The position numbers and the translations under genes are program-made. From Opisthorchis felineus (lineage: Eukaryota; Platyhelminthes; Trematoda; Opisthorchiida; Opisthorchiidae), in contig SJOL01000902.1 of NCBI GenBank assembly GCA_004794785.1, forward strand, positions 1-64,000: a stretch of 64,000 bases of DNA, given 5' to 3'. This document shows positions 1 through 12,204 of the stretch, piece after piece. Below the pieces are notes generated by a model that was not told the origin of the DNA, searched no databases, and saw only the letters and a program-made list of their open reading frames with translations. Each line of letters begins with the position of its first letter. Position 1 is the stretch's first letter.

Positions 1-2793
1 TTTGGTGCTTATCCGTTTGTTACTCATCTGAACGAATAAGACAATCCTTCCGCAAATTTGCAGGTTTTGTAGGCGCTTGGGTAGTCAAACTTGCGTCGAT
101 GAGTACGTATTCGTTAGGTTGTTGTTCCGTGCCAGTAAAAAACGCGGTCATTGCATACAGACGTAACATTTACATTAAACAATGAAACTTGTAGTTCACT
201 ACAATTCGAATCAACCTCAACACATCCAGAGTAGACATAGTCATCTACGTGGAACGTACGGTCTACGATTTAGTGCAAACCCACTGCATATACACAGAGG
301 AGATGAACCACCTGCCAAAATTTTCTCTTGTATCCACTGCACTGCAATCCGCTCACCCCGCAATACTGGTGACGGCTTGTAGCGACGTTCTTAAATTGAA
401 ACACCACTGAGTGTACTTGCGTGCTCGTATTCAAAATGAAACGGTCTAATATGTAATCAGGTAATAACGGATAAGAACGATTAGCATTATTAGCTTGTTG
501 AATTATTTAGATAAACAACACGTCACGTGATGCGGTTCCACAATCGCATTGTTGCTAATCTTGAATATTCTGCTTTTCATAGGTTGCAAACCGCTGCCCG
601 GTTCAACCTATTGGCATGCGATTGCAAGCCTTCCAGTTATTATTCTAAGGTGAATTTTTCTGTCACACTCCATAAACTTTCTTATTTATGAATTGTTGTG
701 ATTACTAGGAACCCAGAATCTAATGACTGCACGTGGAAACATCTCAAGTCATCCGCTCCCAAGTGCCTTCTCATTAGATTAGCAATCTACGCGTACCTCC
801 CGAAGAATTCTCGTTTCATTGTTTGTGCTAGTGAATAAAGTGACTTCGTTTGAAACCATGTAGTTTTTGGAGCCCATTTCAAATGTATACAATATCAAAC
901 GGTTGGTTCACGGATGTACCCTAAACGTGACATATTTTCGTAAACATTTTAGGAAACGGTTGGCCAAAGATTCCCCGAAATATATACTCCCGTATGAACT
1001 GCAGGTATACCTAAATCATTATTGCATTTATATAATAAAAAATAAATAATACAAGGGGAACCGATTATAGTATACCGTGAATCTCTGAAAATATACTCAT
1101 CCCAATGTAATGAAAGGACAAATTGTTGACAATCCTTCTAAAGTATTGTTGGATCCACCAAAACCAATCATTCAATGAGGTACTGCCAAAGTGGCATTTA
1201 TTCGATAATCAGTCACTTCTATTTGCACCATGTGGCACGCTATGTAGATTTTTGCTCCTCTTGCAAAGGGAATAAATTCAACCCGATTCGATGTCAAGCA
1301 TCAAGTCCCGTGACAGTGGCACAAAATGACTAAAACGTTAGGGGTTAGTGTATTTTTATTTGCTTTAAACATAGACAATACTATACAGAAAAGCACCTGT
1401 AGCGGTTTAAACATTGTGCGCGTGCTGTTTTATATTGACGCTTTTATTGAGGCATAAATTTCAGCATCAGGTTGATTACCCGGCCGGTCCCAATTGACAA
1501 CTTTTTTGACGCCGAAGCGTTTACGGATGTTCCATTCAAACGCCTTTTAAGTGCTTAGGACGGCTTTAATTCACGCGTGTGCAGTCCAAACATCTGATAA
1601 TAAATGGGGGGTTTAGTATTGCTTTACGTCCACCATATGCGAAGTTTATCGGAATACCTAGCAGCATATCTTAAAATGACCGACACCATATCAAACATTA
1701 ATTGGGGTGATTGAAAGAAGTATCTGATATTTTTTGCTTTGTTTTCAGATTTGCAACCTGTTAAGTGTGGCTGAACAGAAAACGGAAAATATGGCATGAA
1801 CGGGACATAACGCTTTAATTTAACAACTCAGTTCACAAACTACAATGCTTTCTGAATTTTTTTTAATCAGCGGCCGGTTTTCCATCAAATTTATGAGTAA
1901 CTACCGTCTTTGGACAACGAATTACAGCATTGGAATAAGAAAAATCATTTTGGAAGCGCTCAGTGACATGGCAAACAGCTACTTGTGAAACAAGGATTCT
2001 AAAACGCTGCTAGGTTTTAAATATTGCGACCACTTTTTCATGCATTAGCGGCTTATTCTCCCATAATCTCAATTTGGTTTCAGAGGCACTATCAATAAAA
2101 CGTCTAAAGTTCAATCCTGCGCGGTTAATGCCTAGCACAAACCGGCATCAAAATTGAACGAATTTAGTTCGAGCACGAGAATGAAGGCGTCACACGATAT
2201 CATATAGATGGGAACCGTTAAGATAGGTCACACTCAACACGTTTTCTCACAGAGGATGCGCCGTCTGAACAAAACCCACCAAAATCCATATCGCCGACTT
2301 TTTATGTACGGCTGCGGATGCTGCCTACAGTCTGCTTGTTAACTATTCATGCTTAATAGCCTTTGATCGCATGTTTCGCCCACCGAATTGCTTTCTCCTG
2401 GCTATTGATAATTGGATATGTAAGCGTGGAGAAAATGTCAAGTTGCTGTTCCATTCTAATTTATTTCAGTATCTGAACCAAACAGAACGCTGCAAAAGGG
2501 TTTTTTAACTGCGCTTGACCACTCTCAATTCTGGCTTGTGACCATTGTTTATAGGACTCTCAGGAATTTCTCGTTTGTCCTTGAGTATTCCGGGTGGAAA
2601 TTTGCTCCTTTTAAAGTAGCTTTTCCCTAGCTGAATCCAGCGTAATGCAAATAATGATCAAATAAACCATAGAATAACATGCTTCCGGAAGTTCCCTTCC
2701 ATGAGTCGTGTGGCCCTATGTCATACTGATTAGGTTTTTCTAACTCAATTTTGGCTTCCTTGGTCTCTGCGTATGGATATCAAGGATAGTGAG
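1..2793. other. Non-coding stretch, no gene seen
   Basis: No frame longer than about 66 codons is open and none resembles a known protein. The sequence is AT-rich with ordinary homopolymer runs. I see no RNA gene, no tandem repeat and no recognisable mobile element. It reads as intergenic or intronic DNA of a large genome. Confidence 0.6.
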
Positions 2794-2979
2794 TCATGTC
2801 CACTGACGGACTCCTTTTTGTTCCTTTATTCGTGCGCAAATCGTCCTCTTAGTTTGTCCGACGAAGAATTGATTGCAGTTTCTGCCACAAACTGATGAAA
2901 AATTCCGGTTACTATCTGCCGGCAAAATACACATCAAGGCGATAACAGACAGGACATATACACCTAAGAATCCAAACAA
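2794..2979 (-). pseudogene. GIY-YIG endonuclease-like remnant (possible Penelope-like element fragment)
   Basis: The minus-strand frame of 61 codons contains the run CNQFFVGQTKRTICARIKEQ after a CGRNC motif. This matches the usual layout of the GIY-YIG module of Penelope-like retroelements: a Cys pair, then Y/F-x-G-x-T, then an Arg-rich helix ending in an acidic residue and a basic one. The first half of the frame has no recognisable domain, and no reverse transcriptase precedes it on the same strand. Only about 30 residues are recognisable, against roughly 90 for a complete module, so it cannot be functional. A chance match is possible because the evidence is a single short motif. The plus-strand reverse transcriptase remnant at 3229 is close but points the other way. 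Confidence 0.4.
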
Positions 2980-3228
2980 CTAATGAATGGGATGACGAAC
3001 TACAAGTCAATCGATGAGGAAGCAAACTCAAACGTCACCGGTCTAATCAGAACAACGCCTGGAAACAGAATACAGCACGCAAAACAAACAGCCGTGATCT
3101 AAGAAAAATGAAGGCAAATTACACCAACATTTCAAGCGGACTAGCAGGGGTGCTCAAAGTAACAACGCTACTACAACCAATCAACAATGGTGGCCAATTT
3201 CTACATCCTTACGGTGGTTCGGTAATAA

Positions 3229-3666
3229 AACCGTGAAACCTGCAAGTCTAAGCTAGATGTTAGACTACCATTTTTGGACGTTTTAGTGAACAAGAGCGTG
3301 GTTTCTGTGTATAATGGACAAAGGCAATTTTTGATGGAGTATGAAGCTACAAGTGTAACCATCCAGTGAACCAAAAGAGGGTTGCTTCCGATCCTTGTTC
3401 AAGAATGCATAGACATGCTGCGACTCCACGGAAATACGGAAAAAACATTCATTAGGAGTGTTCCAGTACTACAAATACCCAGGGAATTTGACCGAGGAAA
3501 GCTTAGCAAAAAGGCATTCAAAAAACAGCAACAACTAGAACCAGGAAATCCAAAGGTTTCTACATTGCAAAAAGAATATACCTTATTTCCCAACCAGATT
3601 CCTAGCTCAAAAAATAAACGTCGTAGATGCACTTATTTTGAATCATGCGAAATGTGCTTCGTTTGA
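3229..3666 (+). pseudogene. Penelope-like reverse transcriptase C-terminal remnant
   Basis: One frame stays open from 3229 to 3663 except for a TGA at 3367-3369. At 3262-3288 it reads RLPFLDVLV, the conserved block that precedes the thumb region in Penelope-like reverse transcriptases. About 25 codons later a Lys-Arg-Gly-Leu-Leu segment is followed by a helix-like stretch and a Pro-Arg-Glu-Phe end at about 3490. This is the order and spacing expected of the K-x-L...R-A...N-G-Y-P region of that family. After 3492 the frame becomes lysine-rich and I do not recognise it. The catalytic Asp-Asp motif, which would lie upstream, is not visible, and two TAA stops at 3223-3228 close the frame. I read it as a truncated dead fragment. 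The family assignment rests mainly on the FLDVLV block. Confidence 0.45.
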
Positions 3667-4162
3667 TTTTGATGCCCTTAAAAATTACCGATCATTTACA
3701 GCGTCCGGAAAAAGTTATCCGGCTCTTCGCAACTTATCTACGCAGTTCTCCCAAATTAGGTCAAAGGTAACTCGAATTCGTTCACACAGCTCCTTGTCTG
3801 TCATGGAGACAATGCTTTTCCAATGAATGACCACGCGCCGTTAGGTGCCCCGTCAGAATATACCTTAACGTGAAATGTTGACTCTGGTCAGCTTGATGAA
3901 TCCTAGCTACCACTCTCTAACACATTCCTCGGTTTGCAGAAGGTGACCATTGCAGGATAGCAAAAAATAATCATTCGATATAAATATGGGCTACGTCAAG
4001 TCTCAAAGCTCAAGGGCTTCTTCCTGAGGTGAGCAGAATAGTTACGCTTTATATAACACATGTAATGAGTATTTTTGTACTACCCAAGAAGTACGTGACA
4101 ATGATACGGTCTTTGTATCCTAAGTCTTCTGGGCCTGTGATTGCAATTGAAGTTCTCTATAG
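3667..4162. other. Non-coding stretch, no gene seen
   Basis: Only short frames are present. The region lies between the retroelement remnant and the stop-poor region that follows. I see no repeat or RNA gene here. Confidence 0.5.
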
Positions 4163-4689
4163 AGGCCAACGCAGGAAGAGAGTTGCCCTTTAGGGCTGCC
4201 CACTCTTTCCATTACTTTCCACTTTGTGATCAATGGAAAAATGACGCGAGCGCCGGAGGATTTTCTAAACCGTGAGCTGCGAATGGTTGTTGACGAAAAT
4301 TTTGTCATTTTTGACCATGAAGACAACCACATTCCCATCACTGAAGACTGAGGAGGAGGTAGTTTTGGATGTACGGTCCTTTAGCAAGCGCTTTCCACCC
4401 ACAAAGTGGGAGCATGCAGTAATTGAAGTAAAAGTCTCAAAGTTGTGGAGCGTTTGGAGGATCTTGGGATTTGGATGCTTTCCATGTGAAATGTGACACC
4501 TGAGATTTTTGCATGAATCTGCCAGGCTTGGGTTACACTTGCTAATTGGAGGCACCTGTAACGCCAAAGGAGTGCAGCCCTCGTTTTCCAGAAATGTGCC
4601 AGGCCACCATAATGGCTACTTTACTGTGCGACGTGACCTGTCTGAAGAGAGAGCTGCGCGTTCCCAGATGTTCGATGGCCAGTTTTAAG
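4163..4689 (+). pseudogene. Stop-poor stretch, possible decayed coding sequence, product unknown
   Basis: Two plus-strand frames join end to end. One is open from 4163 to 4348 and includes the acidic run NFVIFDHEDNHIPITED before a TGA at 4349. The other is open from 4272 to 4689 apart from one TGA at 4494-4496, and includes FPPTKWEHAVIEVKVSKLW and later FTVRRDLSEERAARSQMFDG. A frameshift near 4340 would unite them into about 175 codons with one internal stop. The base composition looks somewhat richer in G and C than the flanks. I do not recognise a family. It could be an old exon, a retroelement ORF relic or chance. No clear splice sites bound it. Confidence 0.2.
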
Positions 4690-7600
4690 ACCTAAAGCTT
4701 GTGTTGTTCTGTGGCCATGAATCCGTTATGAGGCAATCTCAACACAAATGTTCAATTGTGGGACGGGACATCTATCGATGTTTGTATGCAGCAATAAGAT
4801 GCGTTGGTTCTTCCGTGTACTGAGCCTGCAGAGACTCTGGTGGATTACGTGTTCAGCTCAGGTGGCCAACATTTCACCTGGCTGCGGGGACTGCAAATCT
4901 GGATTTTTCAGATGCGATGGGCCTCACTTAACACACCCCGCGTTTTGTTAGCCAGACTGCCTTCCAGACGGCTTCAATGAGCGTCCGCGCGTAGGCTGTA
5001 ACCTTTCAAATTTATCGTTTTGTATTTCGGGAATAAACACTACCTAGAGAAGATCATTCAAGCTACACAAAGGTCGTAGTGTTGGCTCATCAAATAAGTG
5101 GTTGTTTTATGGCATCAAAATGGGATAACCAAGTTATCAGCAGCTTCGGGCAATCTGCAGTGCAAGTGAAGAGTTCTAAACCAATTTAGTTAGAAAGACA
5201 AATGACGCAAAATTATGGGATTTCGGGCATTTGGGAGAAAATGTCGCTTGAACCGAGGAACTAGTTGTTGATTTTGCATTCCAGTGGGTGTAACTGCAGC
5301 TCACAATATTCATTATTCAAAGAATAAACTGGGGTTTTTCCGGTTCATTATGCACATAGAAATAATGTTATTTCTAGGATCTCAGAATACCTACGAGTAA
5401 GTGATGTTAGAACAGGATCATATGAGCGCGTTTGAAACCACAAAGCCTGAGTCGATCCTCGTGAGGCAAACCGACATATGATTCCCACGGGCATGTTGGA
5501 AAAAATGGGTTGCATTTATTCACCTGTGTGAGAAGAAAAGTGCACGTTCACCAACGGAGTCAGTGTTCACCAAGTGTGCCGCAACACATCCTGGGAACCA
5601 GCAGAGAAACGGACCAATAGCAGACTTAACGTACAAACTCCTAAAAACGAATTTCATTAGCTGAAGTTACGTTTATTCCAGCTTCACCCTACAGGAAATA
5701 CGATTCACAAAGCAGCATCGAGGTAACTGTAGTTGCTAATGAATTTTGCACCGCCAGAAATATCAAGCGTTCGCAATATGTAGAAATGCATCTTCATCCC
5801 CGCCGAAAAGCTTTCGAAACTGAGGGTGACAAATGAGTTGAACATATTTTCTCGAATGCATTTGGCAAAATTAAATCCTACCTAATTTTCAGAGACACGA
5901 AATGCATAATTGCGGTTGTCTTCGTTTATAGTGTGAATGCAAACCTATGAGTGATTCAAAATCCTCTAGCATTTTGTGGAAAAAATATTCTAGGGCTCCG
6001 ACGTGCCATTGAACGCATTTATTGCTACGAAAATTGTACTACCCTTAATGCCTCTAATGCAAGACTGATGGCATAGTCTTCTCGGATACTGACAGGACAA
6101 CGAATGGGGGCAAGACTAGATAACTAGCCAGTGTCATGCTGAAGACCTTACTGCTTTCAGAGCCTCAAGCGGATTCGAGGAGCACCGTCTGGCGATGTTG
6201 GATTACGAGTGATATTGGGCCAGAAATCGCCGTCGTCGAGTCCTGGCATGCAGATACTTCAGCGAGGGTAGTAAAAATTACCGTCTCTTTGAGATGTTTA
6301 ACGCGTGCACCACGAAATCATTCTAGCTTATAATGCGTGCTTCAAATTAAAAAAGCACGTTCATCATGTTTTCAAATGAACTGCAGTGCTGGAATATCGG
6401 TTGTATGCGGCTGGTCAAAACGGGCGGAAATTGTTTTACATCTTTATTCCACAGTTAATTTTCACCATCCTAAACTAGGGAGGAACATACTTGCTATTCT
6501 TACTTGATTCAAGCAATAGCTTATGTAATTTCCTGTCAAGGGGTAGTGCGCTGTACTTGCGTCTGAGAGAAGCCTCATACGGAAATGTGTGAAACGTTTG
6601 AAGTGGTTGTTCATGGCATTCAATATTTGCATAACATCCTGAAAATGAAGCCTGGACATATTGTGGCGTGCAGATTTGAGAAAACCCGGAAATAAGTTTA
6701 GTTTTGCGTGTAGTTGCTCATACCAGCTTAGTTGTGTTCGTCATGGAACAAATCCGCACTTAGAAGCGTGTTTCATTTCACGTGTTATTATCAAGATCGT
6801 TGATATGTGCGTCTAAAATTGGTTTACATGTTTATCTATCTAAACAGGAAATTATGTGGCATGGTGGTGGTCGGGCTCTCTGGTGAAGTGATCGTGCAAA
6901 CTATGTTTTTGATGTCTGCTAATGCTTGTCTGAACCAGCGTAGCCGCCAACAGGTGAGTGGAATACTTAGTCACTGAATGCTGTGTTTCTTGTTGTGCCT
7001 CCATGAAGTTTGCCTTGAAATGCTTTGGGAACAGTAATGGATGGAAACAAAAGGCTGTATTATACAGTTGATTACCGGTGAACCAAAGTTGCGGACGAGC
7101 TGTACAAACGACGTCCAAAGAATTTTACAACTAATAGTATTGCGCCCATTGGAAGCGGTTATATACAATCAATGCATTATTCGTCGTGCTATCATGGATC
7201 GACAATTACATGAAATAGAACTCACACATTGAACCGATGGAATAGATGAAATTTTGCGATCATTTTGACAGGACAGCCTTAAAATGACAGAACATTGCTT
7301 ACCAATTGACGTTATATTCGTAGTGTGCAAAACCTTGACTCATTACACAATGATCGGATTCTCGCTGGAAACATCACAGGGGGTGAACACGATTAGACGA
7401 AATATTTTATCCCCCAACGCAAACACAAGGAAAGGATGGGTTTTCACAAAATCCGTCCTTGTGGAACGCTTGTGGAATTTTAGCGTCTGCTCGGTTGTAA
7501 AAAACATGGTAGATCATGGAAACAATCGGTAACCAGCAAGTTTTTGTTTAAGCAACAGTGAGCACACATCTGCCGCTAATTGAATCCATTGAAAAGTCAG

Positions 7601-8324
7601 TACTTGATTGCGTTTCAAAGTTTTTTGCCAAAATCCGTAGAAGGCAGAAATGAATGACATTTTTGAGGCGTGCAGACGTCTGGAACGCACCTCAGCCAGA
7701 GCGCCTCGCAAACGCTATTGGACGAGATTTTTACTCTTCATTTATTTACACCAGAACGCAAATACAGCACAGTTTTGGATTTAGGCACCAACATGCGGTG
7801 AAAGGGTTCGCCTGTGCTTGATATCCACATGACCCGTACAACCAGTTTGTATGATATTCTCCGTACCAAGCAACGTAGAGAAGGAAGAGAATGAATCACA
7901 ATGAGAAGGTAATAGTTTATGAATGAATACTGCACCTGATCACATTTCGAAACTATTTTTCAGAAAGAACTTTTGCTTGGGACCCCACAAATATTCAGAT
8001 TTGAATAAATCCAGTATATGCATAAGATATGCAGTCGTGTGAATCCTTTCATTATTTGATTGTATGTTGATAAATTAAATGGTGGTGAGTAAACTGCATA
8101 AAACCTACAAACAAAATACAATGGTCGCTGAAGAAATAAGTTACGTAGTTGGCAACGCAAATGGAGCTGTTTTGTGCAACCGTAACTGCGTCCATATTAT
8201 TTGCGAACCTCTAGAGCAAAGGAATTTTACTTGATTTATACCTATTCTTTTGATCCAACGATCAACTAGTCCAACAGTACAAAATGTATAAGAAACTTTC
8301 CGCGAAAACCAAAGCCTTCTAAGA
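4690..8324. other. Non-coding stretch, no gene seen
   Basis: Frames of 60-88 codons occur on both strands at chance level and none looks like a known protein. A 67-codon frame at 4748-4951 ends in a Cys-rich run (CGDCKSGFFRCDG) that is too short to call a domain. No RNA gene or tandem repeat was recognised. Confidence 0.55.
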
Positions 8325-8780
8325 AACAGGAGGCAAACGCTTAAACGCAGGTTTCGGGACTCCTACCCGGTGTTTGGTGCCCATGTTATCCAAAAATTTT
8401 AAGCACAGCTTTTTTCGACGGCCCATCCACTCCATTAAAAAGGACATTCAAAAAACAAATTTTGGACATTTTTTCATTTTCATTGCACGCATTCCTTGTG
8501 ATCGGGCTCGGTTCGTGTATTATTATAAGTTTTGTGAGGAAACAATGTTAGCGATAAGGTTAGAATCCACAGCTGAGCATAAAAATGTTGAATCAGACAA
8601 AATTATCATGAGGTGCGGGCTAGTGACCCACAAGTTGAGGTCGGATGAGAAAACTCAGAAGCATCTGTTTATTTTCTATATATCCTGCTGTGATAGGGAC
8701 CAGGAATATGGCGGAAAAATCAGGCTGTAATCATCCAATTATCATCCCCGTGTTTAATCTTGTTGAGTTCGCTTTGTTTT
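8325..8780 (+). repeat. Ancient direct duplication, copy 1, part a
   Basis: This segment aligns by eye, in the same order and orientation, with 11250-11665. Shared landmarks include AGGAGGCAAA, CAGGTTTCGGGA, a CCCATnTTAT run, TTTCAT...CGCATTC, ACAGGTTGAGG or its equivalent, TCCnnCTGTGATAG and GCTTTGCTTT near the end. Identity is low (old divergence) and there are many small indels. A 118-codon plus-strand frame (8374-8730) covers most of it, but the other copy is broken by stops in the equivalent positions. I therefore do not call it a gene. It may be two copies of one unnamed repeat rather than a segmental duplication. Confidence 0.6.
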
Positions 8781-9872
8781 TTATAAGATAGCCGAGGGGT
8801 TGGATAGAATTCAGAAGTTTCTTCATTTTCAGTGTTCTGTATAACTTAACAGCGCTGCCGTCTCTATTTTTCTCCTCAGGAAAGTTATCGCACCCGGTGC
8901 TTACAGTGTTGTGACAGCGGTTGTGGCTTGACATCACAGATTTTGATGCTGAATCAGTGACGTTTTCCGTAGAGGCTAGCGCGTCCACTACCCCAGGTTG
9001 TTTCCTCAAAATCCGATGTTCCTCCTTCCTCAGATTTTCTTGTCAAAAAAACTTCAGCCACACATTTTGTTCTGGAAGCGTGCGTCGAGTTGGTGAGCTA
9101 TTTTTACTGGAATGCGTATGTAACTCTAAAGTTTAATGGTGAGCAGATTTTGTTGGGCTGCATTGTAATGATTACCAGAAATTTGTTACGCATTACCGCG
9201 GATGCCGCTGCGCCACCATTCATCATCCGCTTGTTTGTTTTACGCTCACACGCAAACTTAAGTTCTGTTGTGATGTGTACTATCCTTGCTATTGTTGACC
9301 CTAGAACGGTGAGTCTCTGCGTCAGTTACTTTGTTGGCGCTGAATTTGCTTCTGTTCATGATTATTTCATTTAAGCATTGTTCGGCCATATGGTACAACA
9401 GGTGCCGACCACCTCGGTAGTTTAAATGTAGTTAGTAGTATTAATAGGATGTATGTAGTTAGTACGATTTCAAGACACATTATTCTTTGGGCACCCAGTG
9501 AGAAATTGCAGCTGTGCGTGCGTCGTGGCTGAGCAGCGGGTACATTCTCTCGGTAGCTAGCAATTTCCAGCTTACTATCGAAAAAAATATCATTAGCATA
9601 ATTTTTCTAGATGACCCATATTCATTCCAAATTGCTTCACATCGTTGCATTACTTCCCAGTCTCACGTTATTAGTGACAATTAAAATGACTTTGCGTTTT
9701 CAGGCTGAAAAAATTTGCCCCAAACATCCCAGAGCGCTGTTATGACCCTGTTCGCATAATTCTTGGTGGTATGGCTAACTAAACGCTTTGAATTTTTGTA
9801 TGCTTAGCAAACGCTTTACATTATCACCCAAAACATCCAAGCATGGGAGTCGTTTTTTGATAAATCACGCGA

Positions 9873-9990
9873 TTGGTAATTGATCAGGTGGCTGTTGATC
9901 TGTTCGTTGAGCTTGGCAATTGATTTGCAAACGTTTCGTCACCATTGGAGGAGACGTGATCAGTGCGCTGTTGGGTGGGTCCACCCAAGT
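9873..9990. repeat. Dispersed repeat, copy 1 (pairs with 34776)
   Basis: The stretch around GGTGGCTGTTGATC, GAGCTTGGCAA and GATTTGCAAACGTTTCGTCA recurs with mismatches at 34776-34900, 25 kb away in the same orientation. It sits inside extra sequence (about 0.75 kb) that copy 1 of the local duplication has and copy 2 lacks. It may therefore have been inserted after that duplication. A 60-codon minus-strand frame crosses it. Confidence 0.5.
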
Positions 9991-10074
9991 AAGTATCATT
10001 TGTTGAGATCACCTTCTGAGACGACAATGATGTAGTAAAAGTGAACGATGCAAGAAACACCTTCAATTAACATT

Positions 10075-10645
10075 TAGCGTTCATGACAAACCGTGTATCA
10101 GCGCTCCCTACGAGGTGTGCGCTATGAGCGCAAAGTGTCATTCTGTAATCAGCATTGCATTAATTATTTAGAAAAATTCGGCGGCAAGGCTGCGTAATGT
10201 AATGTCAAGTTCTATTTAAAGAAGTGCGGGAAAATCAAATTGGCAACCCAGAATCATGACTGTTGCTACAACGTTTTCATTGTCGTGACTTATTTTAAAA
10301 TATCTTCCAAATATTTTGATGCCTTTTGATTTTCATAAATGATCGCTTTATACTCTCCTCCGTATGGTCTTGCGGAAATGCAATTAAAGTCACGGTGTTT
10401 TCTGCACGAAAGCAATCAGTTGTCACTACAGAACTGTGTATTTCACTTCAATGATATTGTTGTCATTTTTGTAACAGACATCGCATTGACAAGTTAATCA
10501 CACAACGTCTGTTCAATAAGTGGGCTTACTGAAGGCTTGGAACACACTTTTAAACGCATATATAACCAAGTATGCCCATTCAGTGAACGTTTCCAAAAAT
10601 TAAAATCATCTGTGGCATGCAAAATGCGCTTATTATGGGTCCCAA
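10075..10645 (+). repeat. Ancient direct duplication, copy 1, part b
   Basis: This aligns with 12205-12835. Shared landmarks in order are TTCATGACA, GAGCGCAAA or AAGCGCAAA, GTAATCAG, a TTATTTT run, TnTACTCTCCTnCGTATGG or its relative, CAATCnnTTGTCACnACAGAACTGTGT, TTCA-TGGGnTTnnTnAAGGCTnG, CCCATTCAGT and TGGCATGCAnAA. Together with part a this shows that both copies once formed one longer unit. The middle parts differ greatly in length between copies, about 1.3 kb here against 0.54 kb in copy 2. Confidence 0.65.
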
Positions 10646-11249
10646 TCTCCAGCAATTAGCTTGATATTTGTAGCTTAATAATTATTCAATATACAACTTT
10701 CATCAGATGGAATCTCCACATATCGGAAGGGGCTTAAGCCATTTTTGATGTACATTGATTTGGAACATTCGATTAGGCCACGTTCCATAACATGAAAATG
10801 TGAAAATGGGAACAAGGGAGTCCCTGCGTGTCAGCCGCCAGTGATTAGCTGGAACTTCAGATGTGCTTCATCAAATGGCGATGGCAAATCATTTTGTCGT
10901 CCGAAGTTGCAAACACATCAAACACATCACAACGAGTTTGATCTTGTTAGCCTTTTTTGATCTATATATTTCAGGGCTCCAGTTTGATGCAACAAAAATG
11001 GAACTTGCAATCTGATGTAGATGTTCCTAAAATTTGCTCCCCACAGCAAAACCTTACCGGTCCATACTTCAGAAAGAACACTTTGGCAACTGTCGCTGGA
11101 AAATGTGATCAAGACTGTGTGATTGAATTCAAAATCACGAAGTTTCTGACTGCTACAATAAGGATCATGGATTATCTTGTCTTTTTCAACAAATGGGGCG
11201 TCACATTTACACTCTGGATTAGAAGAGCTTCGCAAAATTCTGAATCTTC
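10646..11249. other. Spacer between the two duplication copies, no gene seen
   Basis: Overlapping frames on both strands (100 and 133 codons around 10927-11328) occur here. Neither resembles a known family, and both run over the boundary into the repeat, so I treat them as chance frames. Confidence 0.4.
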
Positions 11250-11665
11250 CGGCAAATAGGAGGCAAAAATATTGGCTCAGGTTTCGGGATTTCGTGCCCA
11301 TTTTATTGAAAAATCTAGGAAGCAGCATTCTCTTTTAGGTTATGACAACGTTCTGCTTTATTGCGGAAAACACATTTAAGAAAAAAACATTCTTCGGTGA
11401 GTTAGTTTATTTTCATCACGCGCATTCTAGGCTGTCGTTCTGGGTACAATAATAATTTTTGGAAGCAATGCTGCTAGGAACAGTGTCCAGTGTTGCACCC
11501 TACAACTCACAGGTTGAGGGTAGACCATAGAAATCCAACACAGCTATTTTTTGCATATACATCCCACTGTGATAGTGATCTAGAATGTAGCGGATGAATC
11601 AACCCGTTATACTCTCCATTATACTATCCCAGTTTTAGCAACTTGAGCAGGCTTTGCTTTCCACT
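11250..11665 (+). repeat. Ancient direct duplication, copy 2, part a
   Basis: This is the diverged partner of 8325-8780 (landmarks given there). It is slightly shorter through several small deletions. It carries in-frame stops where copy 1 has a 118-codon open frame, so that frame is not conserved. Confidence 0.6.
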
Positions 11666-12204
11666 TTGGTTTCAGAGTACAGTAGGTTACGATGATAGTT
11701 GAGAAAACGGGAACCATCACAAAGGTTACGTAGGTCACCCAACAATGAGCCTTAGAATATTGGGGTAAGTTTTAAAAACAGTGAAAATATTTTTAGAGCC
11801 ATAAAAATATGTTTAGTGCTAGATGACGATGCACATCCATCGACTATGGTTGAAGCTTTACCAAGAGAAATCATGAGCGTAGCTGCACTATCTGAATTTG
11901 TGCAACCACCAATGAGGCGCAGATTGCTGTAAACTTAGCGTCGACCTGTTATGCTTGTAAGTGGGCAAATTTGTTAAGCCAGTGTTCTGTTGAATTCGGA
12001 ACGCCTGTAGTGATTTCGGTGACTAACGGCTAATTGAGAGCAATAAGTCACAGCGGTTTGGATCTATTTATCAGTTTACTCTTTTTAGGTCAAAGTATTT
12101 TTCAAACATGAACAACGTTTTTAATTATCGGGGCTACCTATCTGAGGCAATAATGACGCAATCCGAGCAAACGTTGCAGGAAGCACTTTTTCCTTGGCAT
12201 TTGC
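11666..12204. other. Middle part of duplication copy 2, no gene seen
   Basis: About 540 bases separate the two conserved parts. The corresponding interval in copy 1 is about 1.3 kb, and only faint similarity remains. No coding or RNA feature was recognised. Confidence 0.4.

Noticed and set aside
4748..4951. LDL-receptor class A-like motif (CKSGFFRCDG)
   Set aside because: Only one short Cys-containing run is present. The calcium-binding acidic residues and the remaining cysteines are missing.
9510..9560. tRNA-Ser/Leu-like start (GTCGTGGCTGAGCAGCGGG)
   Set aside because: The A-box region looks tRNA-like, but no B box follows at the required distance.
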